A stretch of 56,203 nucleotides of DNA, taken from Candidatus Omnitrophota bacterium (GTDB lineage Bacteria > Omnitrophota > Gorgyraeia > Gygaellales > Profunditerraquicolaceae). Under the pieces are notes generated by a model. It made no database searches. It was not told where the DNA came from and saw only the letters and a list, made by a program, of their open reading frames with translations. Positions 9,004 to 17,279 of the stretch are shown in pieces; the first letter of the stretch is position 1, and the number at the start of each line of letters is the position of its first letter. Location: positions 1 through 56,203 of the forward strand of contig JAUYDL010000054.1 in the NCBI GenBank assembly GCA_030691865.1, in the 5' to 3' direction. The translations under genes and the position numbers were made by a program.

Positions 9004-9330
9004 ATGGCTAACCCACAGGAAGAACAGCAGGTCCGCGAAGGCAAATTTTTTGCCATAATTTCGTATGTTTCTTTCCTTTGTATAATTACTTTAATCTTAA
9101 AGAAAGATAACAAGTTTGCCCTTTACCATGCCAAACAAGGACTAGTGCTATTTGTAATGGAAGTAGTGGCATTCATACTTTCAATTATTCCTTTTTTAGG
9201 CTGGTTAATTGGGATTTTTGGATATGCGTTATTCCTGTTGGTTTCTTTATGGGGGATCATGCAAGCTGCTCAGGGTATTAATAGTCGTATACCGATTGTA
9301 ACTGATATATCAGAGAGGGTTATTCTCTAA
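9004..9330 (+). CDS. DUF4870-like membrane protein
   Basis: EGKFFAIISYVSFLCIITLILKKDNKFALYHAKQGLVLF; two or more hydrophobic helices. Confidence 0.7.
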   Translation: MANPQEEQQVREGKFFAIISYVSFLCIITLILKKDNKFALYHAKQGLVLFVMEVVAFILSIIPFLGWLIGIFGYALFLLVSLWGIMQAAQGINSRIPIVTDISERVIL

Positions 9331-9396
9331 GTTAAGAGATCACCTTGCGAGCAGAAGTAAGCAGGGTTCAACCTTTAAATAAAAAAGGAGGGTCGC

Positions 9397-9780
9397 ATGG
9401 CTTTAAAAAAGAAAAGGAAGGTCAAAAAAGCGGCAAAAAAACCAGCAATTAAAAAAAAGGTTAGTAAAAATAAGCCAGCTTTAAAAAAGCAGTCCACAAT
9501 AAAAAAGCCGGCAATCAAAAAAGCTGCTAAAGTCGAAGGCAAACTCATCGGCGTAATCACGCATTATTTCCCTCATGTCCAAGCTGCAGTAATTAAATTA
9601 AAGGGCCCCTTAGCTAAGGGGGATACAGTAAAGATAAAGGGGCATACCACCGATATTACCCAAATTGTAACCTCCATACAGATTGACCGAGTAGATATCC
9701 AAACCGCCAAAAAAGGCGACGAAATCGGCCTGCAAGTCAGCTCCCGGGTAAGGCAACAAGATAAAGTTTACAAAATTTAG
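9397..9780 (+). CDS. Histone H1-like Lys/Ala/Pro-rich tail fused to EF-Tu domain II-like beta-barrel
   Basis: MALKKKRKVKKAAKKPAIKKKVSK... then GKLIGVITHYFPHVQAAVIKLKGPLAKGDTVKIKGHTTDITQIVTSIQID. Confidence 0.75.
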   Translation: MALKKKRKVKKAAKKPAIKKKVSKNKPALKKQSTIKKPAIKKAAKVEGKLIGVITHYFPHVQAAVIKLKGPLAKGDTVKIKGHTTDITQIVTSIQIDRVDIQTAKKGDEIGLQVSSRVRQQDKVYKI

Positions 9781-9858
9781 CTCATTAAATAGGGAAAGCA
9801 GGGTAGCTATTCGCTATAAAGATTAGCAGCGCATATAATTGGAACCGGATTTTGAGCA

Positions 9859-9890
9859 GGGCTGGACGGTTAAATCCAGCCCTTTTTACG
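9859..9890 (+). terminator. Rho-independent terminator
   Basis: GGGCTGGA-cggttaaa-TCCAGCCC-TTTTT. Confidence 0.8.
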
Positions 9891-9949
9891 CTTTTTGTTT
9901 GTTAGATTTTTGCTTCTTTCGCGTCTATTTAAGTAGAGAGGAGACTCGA

Positions 9950-10462
9950 ATGAGCAAAAAAGAGATTACAGTTGATATAGTAGTAGGAAAGATTTTGGTG
10001 ATACGGGGTAAGAAGGTTATATTGGATAAGGATTTGGCGGAGTTGTATGGCGTGCCGGTAAAAAGATTGAATGAGCAGGTTAAAAGAAATCGTTCTAGAT
10101 TCCCCGAAGATTTTATGTATCAGCTTACAAAAGAAGAGTTTGCCAACTTGAAGTCGCAAAATGCGACTTCAAGTTGGGGAGGAGTGCGAAAACGATCCTT
10201 TGTATTTACAGAGCAGGGCGTTGCAATGCTCTCTAGCGTGCTTAATTCTGAGCTGGCGATTCAGGTCAATATTGCTATTATGCGGGCGTTTGTGAAGATA
10301 CGACAGGTACTATTGGCTAACAAGGAGTTAGCAGAGAAACTTGAAGAGCTGGAGCGAAAATATCAGTTGCATGAGACAGATATTCAGGTGATATTTGAGG
10401 CGATTAAGAAATTGATTGAGCCACCAGATGAGCCTCCAAAACCAAGGTTTGGTATGAATTAA
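9950..10462 (+). CDS. ORF6N domain protein
   Basis: KILVIRGKKVILDKDLAELYGVPVKRLNEQVKRNRSRFPEDFMYQLTKEEF...FVFTEQGVAMLSSVL; start moved to MSKKEITVDIV after RBS GAGGAG. Confidence 0.9.
   Translation: MSKKEITVDIVVGKILVIRGKKVILDKDLAELYGVPVKRLNEQVKRNRSRFPEDFMYQLTKEEFANLKSQNATSSWGGVRKRSFVFTEQGVAMLSSVLNSELAIQVNIAIMRAFVKIRQVLLANKELAEKLEELERKYQLHETDIQVIFEAIKKLIEPPDEPPKPRFGMN
10143..10177. repeat. Perfect 16-bp inverted repeat inside the ORF6N gene
   Basis: CCAACTTGAAGTCGCA-AAA-TGCGACTTCAAGTTGG. Confidence 0.95.
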
Positions 10463-10508
10463 AAAAAAAGGAAACTTTCATTCTTTGGGTTTTAGGAAAA
10501 TTTTGTGC

Positions 10509-10551
10509 TTGACAATCCGGGCTTTTAGTGATACTTATGAGTAAGTACTCA
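10509..10551 (+). promoter_or_regulatory. Promoter with overlapping palindromic operator candidate
   Basis: TTGACA, 17-nt spacer, TACTTA, followed by palindrome TGAGTAAGTACTCA. Confidence 0.65.
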
Positions 10552-10589
10552 AAATAACTGGGGCGTTAAAGATAGGTAAAACTAAGTAA

Positions 10590-10904
10590 ATGCGACCTCG
10601 AGGTAGACCAAAAAAGTACAGGATAGTCAAAGTTGACCCAAAAATCAGCCGATTTAGCCCCAGAGGCAGGCCAGGAAGGCCTGATGAGGTAGAGCTAAAG
10701 ATGGATGAATTTGAGGCTTTAAGGCTGGCAGATTACCAGGGTTTAAGCCAAAAAGAGGCAGCTAAATCCATGCGTATATCCCAGCAAACTTTTAGCCGGA
10801 TTTTAAGAAAAGCACATAACCTGATTGCTAAAGGAATAACCATCGGATCCGCCATAAGAATACAAGGCGGTCAATATGTTATCAGTTCCCGGGAGCAGAA
10901 ATGA
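10590..10904 (+). CDS. DUF134-family predicted DNA-binding protein
   Basis: MRPRGRPKKYR...VELKMDEFEALRLADYQGLSQKEAAKSMRISQQTFSRILRKAHNLIA. Confidence 0.92.
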   Translation: MRPRGRPKKYRIVKVDPKISRFSPRGRPGRPDEVELKMDEFEALRLADYQGLSQKEAAKSMRISQQTFSRILRKAHNLIAKGITIGSAIRIQGGQYVISSREQK

Positions 10905-10909
10905 GAAAA

Positions 10910-10926
10910 TTAGTTAACTTAACTAA
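10910..10926. promoter_or_regulatory. Operator-like palindrome
   Basis: TTAGTTAA-C-TTAACTAA immediately upstream of the HTH gene. Confidence 0.5.
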
Positions 10927-10954
10927 GGTATAGGGAAATAGAAAAGAGGTTTTT

Positions 10955-11257
10955 ATGGATATTCAACGAGAATTAGAGTATTTGAGGCAACTAACTCAAA
11001 AATACGGCAGTCACTATATAAAGAGTTATTTTGGTTTTACTATGAGGGATTTTGCCAGGAGAATGGGTATTGCAGATAATACCTTTAGTCAAATATTAAA
11101 AGGCGTGCGCAAAATGCAAGAGAAATATGAGCAAGCATTCTTACGGGCTTTTAAAGATTTACAGGTAGAGGAAAAATCAAAGGGTTTCAAAGAAACCCCA
11201 AGTCAGGTACAAATGAAGGAACTTTATCAAAAAAAGAATAGCTTATTCAGAGTATAG
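10955..11257 (+). CDS. HTH-domain protein (XRE-like)
   Basis: MRDFARRMGIADNTFSQILKGVRKM helix-turn-helix. Confidence 0.6.
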   Translation: MDIQRELEYLRQLTQKYGSHYIKSYFGFTMRDFARRMGIADNTFSQILKGVRKMQEKYEQAFLRAFKDLQVEEKSKGFKETPSQVQMKELYQKKNSLFRV

Positions 11258-11482
11258 GATATCTTTGGGAAGTGGATATAATATATATTATGTTAACTTG
11301 TCTATCTTGGCTAAGTGTTTATAAGGCTATGGAAGACAACGGGTTATTTAGGGCTGTTTTTAAGCTGTGGAAAAGGCATTTATTCTTTACTTAAACTTAC
11401 CGCGTTATTTTATGCTTAACAATCTAGGCAGGATTTATGCGCCATCTTCTCTGGATTTTTTGCTTTTAATGAAGAATTTTAT

Positions 11483-12586
11483 TTAGCGGGTTAAAACGGT
11501 AATTGCGGGATAGATTGACCCCTCTCCAAAGCGATTATTTATGCGGTCTAGGGCCTTTATAAGCCCCTCCCTACGGATTTCTTCGCTAAGCAGAGGGTTA
11601 TAGATGCCTTCAGAAAGGCTGCTACAGGTAACTCCAATTGCCCTGATTTTAGGGTTTTTTAGGCTTGATTTGGCCATTATTTTAAGGGCTCTTTGGTAGA
11701 TCTCATAACCGTCACTAGTTGAGCCTCGGTGCGTTTTTTGGGCCCCAAAATTACCGATTTCCGGGCCGTTTAACCAAAGATGCACAGTTGCGCTGACTAA
11801 ATTTTGTTGACGTAATCTGGCAGCAACCATTTCAGATAATAAGCGAATCCATGCCTGAATAATCTGGGGGTTTATTTGAAATTTGGGTAAGGTATATGAA
11901 TGACTTACTGACTTAGGCCTTTCACTAGACTTACCGGAATTTTCCTCAAACTTACCGGGATTTTCATCAAAAAATCGCGGTAAGTTTAGGTATAAATCCC
12001 AACAACTTTTCATGCCCTGAGCCATAAAAATTTGCCCGGTTTTTCCACCCATACCGCATAATTTATCCAGCGAAGTTTGGCGTAAGACTTGTTCAAAGTT
12101 TGAATCATTAATTAAAGTCAAGCCATTTGGCTTATTTATCTTGGAAGCCATCTTAGCCAAGAGCCAATTTTTGGCAATCCCTACTGAAGCAGTAATGTTA
12201 AAGTTTGCATAGATCTTCTCTTTAACTTCTTTACCCAAACTTACCGGGTCTTGATGGCCGATTAAGTCCATTTGAAATTCATCAATTGAGGCATAATTCA
12301 AGGGTAAATTAAAGCTTTTCAGAAGCTCAAAAATCTGCTCTGAAGTCCATATATACTTAGACTGATCCGCTGCCACAAACTCTAAATTTGAGCAAATAGT
12401 AAAAGCTTCCCGAGAAGACATTCCGGAATGAATCCCCAGAGCTTTGGCAGCGTAACTTGCCGCGCAAACTACCGTGTGCATTTTGTTGCCACGCGAGCCG
12501 ATAATTAAAGGCTTATCTTTAAGTCGGGGATTAATTGCCTGCTCAATTGAGGCAAAAAAAGCATCCATATCAACATGTAGAATCAT
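11483..12586 (-). CDS. dinB: Y-family DNA polymerase (DinB/Pol IV type)
   Basis: MILHVDMDAFFASIEQAINPRLKDKPLIIGS; YASIDEFQMDL; ASVGIAKNWLLAKMASKINKPNGL. Confidence 0.9.
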   Translation of the reverse strand: MILHVDMDAFFASIEQAINPRLKDKPLIIGSRGNKMHTVVCAASYAAKALGIHSGMSSREAFTICSNLEFVAADQSKYIWTSEQIFELLKSFNLPLNYASIDEFQMDLIGHQDPVSLGKEVKEKIYANFNITASVGIAKNWLLAKMASKINKPNGLTLINDSNFEQVLRQTSLDKLCGMGGKTGQIFMAQGMKSCWDLYLNLPRFFDENPGKFEENSGKSSERPKSVSHSYTLPKFQINPQIIQAWIRLLSEMVAARLRQQNLVSATVHLWLNGPEIGNFGAQKTHRGSTSDGYEIYQRALKIMAKSSLKNPKIRAIGVTCSSLSEGIYNPLLSEEIRREGLIKALDRINNRFGEGSIYPAITVLTR

Positions 12587-12891
12587 TGGATTAGTTTATC
12601 GATTTGCCAGCGGAAGGTGGAATTATCAAATGAAATCTGGTACATTTGGCCTGCGCAAAGTACGGAAAAGTAGTTAACCAAAGCCTGACCCAGGCGCTCC
12701 TGCCAGTTGTAGGTAATAGTTTGGATCTGGTATTCTTTATTATTCCAGGTGAAACTTTTGGGAAAAATCTTAGCCTGCTTAAAATACGCCAAAACTTCGA
12801 TGCGTTCATTTAAGGTATCGGGATTAAAGCCGGTTTTATTCGCCTTGAACCTATCCCAGCGGGCTTTAGGGCTAAAACTATTTTGGTTCAT
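12583..12891 (-). CDS. Hypothetical protein co-transcribed with dinB
   Basis: 4-bp overlap with the dinB start. Confidence 0.6.
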   Translation of the reverse strand: MNQNSFSPKARWDRFKANKTGFNPDTLNERIEVLAYFKQAKIFPKSFTWNNKEYQIQTITYNWQERLGQALVNYFSVLCAGQMYQISFDNSTFRWQIDKLIQ

Positions 12892-12926
12892 ATATATTCA
12901 TAAGAAATGGTTCTATTTATAATCTA

Positions 12927-13060
12927 GGGGACGGTTCTCTAACAAGTCTAGGGGACGGTTCTCTAACAAGGGTTTTCTAATAAGAGAACCGTCCCCTTAG
13001 GTAATAAGAGAACCGTCCCCTTAGGTAATAAGAGAACCGTCCCCTTAGGGTCCCCTTAGG
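12927..13060. repeat. GGGGACGGTTCT-type repeat array (2 forward, 3 reverse half-sites)
   Basis: CTAGGGGACGGTTCTCTAACAAG x2 then TAATAAGAGAACCGTCCCCTTAGG x3. Confidence 0.95.
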
Positions 13061-13061
13061 T

Positions 13062-13667
13062 TTAATACTTCCGAATTACCGTAATCAATTTACCAATTAC
13101 CTTAAACTCTTCAAAGATTGGCGGATAATTTACATTCGCAGCTTCCAGATGAAACTTACCGGATTTACTACGCAATCTTTTTAAAGTAACTTCATTATTA
13201 TCTAATAACGCGGCAACGATATCATTATTGTCGGCATTAGGGCGTTTCTTAATAATGGCCACATCACCATCCAGGATCCCGGCATTGATCATACTGTCGC
13301 CTTTAACCCTTAAAGCAAAAACATCATCAAAACCTAAGCGTCCCAGAAACAAATCATCAGCATCCACATAACCCTGAATTTCTTCATAAGCCAAATTCGG
13401 CTTACCAGCCATAATCGTACCAATTATAGGGATCTTATTAAAACTTGCGCGTTCAGTTAACTCAATCGCTCTAGATTTATTATTCATCCGCCTCACCAAA
13501 CCTTTCTGCATTAAAGCCTTTAAATAGTCCCTGACTGTTCCGGTAGATTTAAACCCCATCTCCTCTCCTATTTCCCGGATTGTAGGAGGGAGCCTCTCTC
13601 CTATCCGTTTACGAATAAAATTAAGCACCTTCTCCTGCTTCGGCGTCAAAAATGGCTTATTTTCCAT
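13062..13667 (-). CDS. lexA: LexA repressor
   Basis: LTPKQEKVLNFIRKRIGERLPPTIREIGEEMGFKSTGTVRDYLKAL; IPIIGTIMAGKP; VKGDSMINAGILDGDVAIIKK. Confidence 0.96.
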   Translation of the reverse strand: MENKPFLTPKQEKVLNFIRKRIGERLPPTIREIGEEMGFKSTGTVRDYLKALMQKGLVRRMNNKSRAIELTERASFNKIPIIGTIMAGKPNLAYEEIQGYVDADDLFLGRLGFDDVFALRVKGDSMINAGILDGDVAIIKKRPNADNNDIVAALLDNNEVTLKRLRSKSGKFHLEAANVNYPPIFEEFKVIGKLITVIRKY

Positions 13668-13752
13668 GGTTTAAAATTACTCCTATTTTAATTGTTTGTT
13701 TCTTTATTGTTCTTGGTCAAACCTAACAAAAACTTCTATGTTTCTGCAAGAC

Positions 13753-14592
13753 CTACTTTAACTTTTTTACATCCTTAGCAATCTTTTTTCCTTCAGATTT
13801 TAGCTTGCGCTGCAACTTCTTAATATCTTCCTCCAGAGGCAACGCTTCAGGCCTTATGTCGCTTTTCCCAAGTAATTCACGAACATCTTTATTATTCTTT
13901 ATATGCTCGCCTGTAATAGCCGGTTCACCGCGTAAATCATTCTTTTTTGTATTAAAACTGGTTATCTCCGCGGCAAGATCTTTAGCTTTAATGGTTATGG
14001 TCGGCAAGAAATCAGCCAACGGACGTTTCTCAGATACACCTAGTTTCTTTTTCATATCTAACGTCGTGTATCCACCAAAAAGCGCGTAATCGCCCTTACT
14101 ACGTAGCCGCGCAAAGCCCTCCCCATCAACGCCACGCACATAGACAATCCCTGAGAGTTCTGATTCGGTATCAGCAAGCTTTTCGCGCGCGCGTACCCTT
14201 TCCGCCAACGCGATACGTTCTTCCAATAATTCCTGCCTACGGGTTTGAATAGCAAAGTAACTTTGAGCAAAAGCGATTTGTTCCTTACGAGAATCACCAT
14301 TTTGGGCGATAAGATAACAAGCGTACCGGGTAAGCATTATATCCTGTATATCTTTTTCAGCCCCCTTAGGCATGGGTATCGTTTTGTTGACGTCAACAAA
14401 ATGATCACTTATATTCTGGCCAGAATTCATGCAGGCGATTTTTGCCTTATCAACAACTAATAAAAAATTACGCCATTCAGTATAATCCAAAAGCTTCTGT
14501 ATATCCCGTGCCATCCAGTATTCAACATTGTTTTGGGCATAAGCTGACTCTTCAAACGTTTTGCTCAATTGCACAATTATTTCTTTTTTCAT
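13753..14592 (-). CDS. dinD: DNA damage-inducible protein D-like (DinD)
   Basis: FEESAYAQNNVEYWMARDIQKLLDYTEWRNFLLVVDKAKIACMNSG...HFVDVNKTIPMPKGAEKDIQDIMLTRYACYLIAQNGD; start moved to MKKEIIVQL behind AGGAGGAG. Confidence 0.9.
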   Translation of the reverse strand: MKKEIIVQLSKTFEESAYAQNNVEYWMARDIQKLLDYTEWRNFLLVVDKAKIACMNSGQNISDHFVDVNKTIPMPKGAEKDIQDIMLTRYACYLIAQNGDSRKEQIAFAQSYFAIQTRRQELLEERIALAERVRAREKLADTESELSGIVYVRGVDGEGFARLRSKGDYALFGGYTTLDMKKKLGVSEKRPLADFLPTITIKAKDLAAEITSFNTKKNDLRGEPAITGEHIKNNKDVRELLGKSDIRPEALPLEEDIKKLQRKLKSEGKKIAKDVKKLK

Positions 14593-14633
14593 ATTTTGCT
14601 CCTCCTCACTAAAAATTAATCTCAACTTCTTTC

Positions 14634-14780
14634 CTAACTGCGCTTAACACTGCGATTTCCTTCTTGTTGAACTGACAAGAATTCCTTGTGAGTTACCGAA
14701 TCAGTCAGAGATATGTAATTCTGCTGTTCTCTAGATATTATGGAAATATCTCTACCTTGAACATATAATATTTCTGCCAT
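14634..14780 (-). pseudogene. Truncated KilA-N-type gene remnant
   Basis: MAEILYVQGRDISIISREQQNYISLTDSVTHK matches a KilA-N N-terminus, then an unrelated short tail and stop. Confidence 0.55.
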
Positions 14781-14860
14781 TTTTTTCTGCCTCCTCCACT
14801 CTTTCAGCATGTTCCTTTTTGGAACTAACCGGAATTTCCGGATAATTGCTTCCAGAAACA

Positions 14861-14889
14861 CATTACCACACAAATGTGTGGTTTGTCAA
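14861..14889 (-). promoter_or_regulatory. Promoter with 18-bp palindromic operator in the spacer
   Basis: ACCACACAAATGTGTGGT (14865-14882) next to TTGACA on the minus strand. Confidence 0.6.
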
Positions 14890-15054
14890 GAAAAATAAGG
14901 GACTGAATAGTTAAATCCAGCCCCCCTTAAACCTTTGCAGGTAAACCTATTTCTTTTTCTTCTTAGCTTTTTTCTAAAGATACACTTTTCATCTTAATCT
15001 AGAGACAGTTTCCAGATTAGCTCGGAAAGCGTCTGAGACTTTTTTGAGACTTTT

Positions 15055-15291
15055 TTACTTTAAAAAGAATTTAATATATATACTGGCGAGCAAACAAAGA
15101 GCCAACAAATACAATCCCGTATTTTTTGTACGCTTAAATTCTTTTTGCAGGGATATGGGTTCGATACGCCAATTGATTTTTTCATAAAATTTTACTTGCA
15201 TCCTCATCACCGAAACAGGATAGAAAAACACAAGCAGGCCAACAACTATACCGACTATAATAAATGCTACTGAAACGGGGATATAATTCAT
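15055..15291 (-). CDS. Small membrane protein, paralogue of 16917..17153
   Basis: MNYIPVSVAFIIVGIVVGLLVFFYPVSVMRMQVKFYEKINWRIEPISLQKEFKRTKNTGL. Confidence 0.65.
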   Translation of the reverse strand: MNYIPVSVAFIIVGIVVGLLVFFYPVSVMRMQVKFYEKINWRIEPISLQKEFKRTKNTGLYLLALCLLASIYIKFFLK

Positions 15292-15310
15292 CTCTTTTTC
15301 CTTTCTTTTA

Positions 15311-16911
15311 CTATAGTTTAATAATACGCCGGATATGGTGCTTGACTTCAAATATTTTAATCGCTTCCAGAATTAAGAAAACAGCTAAAAGCAGCAGGAT
15401 ACCGCCAATAATCCCCAGCAGGCTGAATTTATATTGCCGGATTACCATGACCAATGCCCACAATGTCATTACCAACATAAAGAGCATTGGTAATAATACA
15501 AACCAAACGGACTTACCTTTTTTCTTTAACCAAACCGCTACCACCATAAGTACCAAACCCGCCAGCAGCTGATTAGTCGCCCCGAAAATAGGCCAGATGG
15601 TTTTCCAAGCCGGAACAATCGCCCCACTAGCATCTTTAAGATTAACCAAAACAAATATCGCCGGCAGACAAAGAGTTATAGCGGTAGCCAGATACCGGGT
15701 ATGTTTACCTTCCAGATTAAAGAATTCCTGTAGAATATACCGGGCCAGCCGAGTAGCAGTATCAAGAGTAGTTAGAATAAACGTAGACAAAGCAAGGATC
15801 CCAAAAGAATTACCATATTTTGCCGGAATACCGAATATAGAAAAAAACTTAGCCATCCCTGCTCCATAAATAGCCAAAGGTGCTTGTTTAACTAACGGAT
15901 CATGAATATCAATCTCTATCAGCATTGCTCCATAGCCAATGGGCAAAGCATTAGTCTCCTTATTAATTTGTTTGGAAGAAGTCCGCTGGCCACAATCGAA
16001 TGGAATCCGCTGATAGCGCCGCAGGCCACGGTCACAAATAAAAGCGGAAACATCGGGCCGATATCCGGCGAGCTCCATCCGCAAAAAGCAGGAAATTTTA
16101 AGGCCAATCCGCCAAAAAGTATCCCCAGAAATCCCCCTAGAATAGAACTATAGAGCAAGAAGCTAGAAAGATAATCCCTGGGCTGCAGCAGCATCCAAAC
16201 CGGGGTAACCGAAGCAATAAAACAATAAATAATTAAAACCACATCCCAGGTTTTTGCGGTATCACCAAATAAAGCCGGAATATTATTAAACGGTATCTGC
16301 TGGCCTAGCCAAACACTGAAAAAAAGTAAAGACACAAAAATCCCGGTAGCCCAGAGCAGTGGCATTTTTAAACGGTAAAGTGATATGCCAAATCCCACCG
16401 CCAGGATCATGAATAAAATCAAAGAAGTAGCTACTCCTCCATCGGCTTTAAAGGTGGCAGCCGTCAGATCCGTAAATACCGTGAGCACATAGACCAGAGA
16501 TAACCAGATAAAAACCAGCATCAGCCGGTATGCCCGCCTGGACATATAAATATTAGCAATTTCAGCAACGGACTTGCCGCGGTTACGAATAGAAATCACC
16601 AGGCTGGAGAAATCATGCACCCCGCCGATAAAAATAGCGCCAATGATGATCCATAACCAGACTGGCAGCCAACCGAAAGCTAAACCTGCGATGATGGGGC
16701 CTAAAACCGGGCCAGCTCCGGCAATGGATGAAAAATGGTGCCCGAATAATACCGGAGTAGGAGCTGGCACGTAATCTACTCCATCAGACAGGGTATGGGC
16801 GGGAGTTTTGTTGCGGTTATCCAGCTCAAAGAGCCGGATCAGGAATTTACCGTATTTTAAATAAGCCAGCCCAAAAACCAGGCAGGCCGCGATGAAAATA
16901 ATCGTTAACAC
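15311..16911 (-). pseudogene. cstA: Carbon starvation protein CstA, split by a single-base frameshift near 15983
   Basis: N-terminal ORF 15919..16911 reads ...VTVACGAISGFHSIVASG; the next frame continues TSSKQINKETNALPIGYGAMLIE in ORF 15311..16084. Confidence 0.88.
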
Positions 16912-16916
16912 TTATC

Positions 16917-17153
16917 TTAGATTGTAAAGAACTTGAATAGTATAATTGCCAATATGCTAATGGCAACCAAAATTACACCCCTAAATTTTGTATTCTTTAG
17001 TTCTTTTTCCATAGATATCGGTTCCGTACGCCAATTCGATTTTGCAGAGGTTTTTATATGGACCTTTATAACCAAAGCAGGATTGAAAATCATAAACAGA
17101 GCAAATAGTATACCCACTGCGACAAATATTATTAAGAGCGGCAGAAGATTCAT
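16917..17153 (-). CDS. Small membrane protein, paralogue of 15055..15291
   Basis: MNLLPLLIIFVAVGILFALFMIFNPALVIKVHIKTSAKSNWRTEPISMEKELKNTKFRGV. Confidence 0.65.
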   Translation of the reverse strand: MNLLPLLIIFVAVGILFALFMIFNPALVIKVHIKTSAKSNWRTEPISMEKELKNTKFRGVILVAISILAIILFKFFTI

Positions 17154-17279
17154 CTTTTCTCCTTTCTTTTGCTATTGTTAATAATTTGTAACTAAGATTT
17201 CTTATAAATACAGAAAAATAGAAATGTTCCCTTTATTTTTAAGTATTATACCACAGAAAAACAGAAACGTTCCCTTATT

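Noticed and set aside
12927-13060. CRISPR-like array (also considered for 55236..55410)
   Set aside because: Units are in both orientations, spacers are 2-20 nt and not unique, and no cas genes are nearby.
16574-16774. Antisense ORFs of 60-110 aa over cstA, aroB, thiC, pfk, efp and other genes
   Set aside because: They lie opposite well-supported genes and show no family resemblance or RBS.
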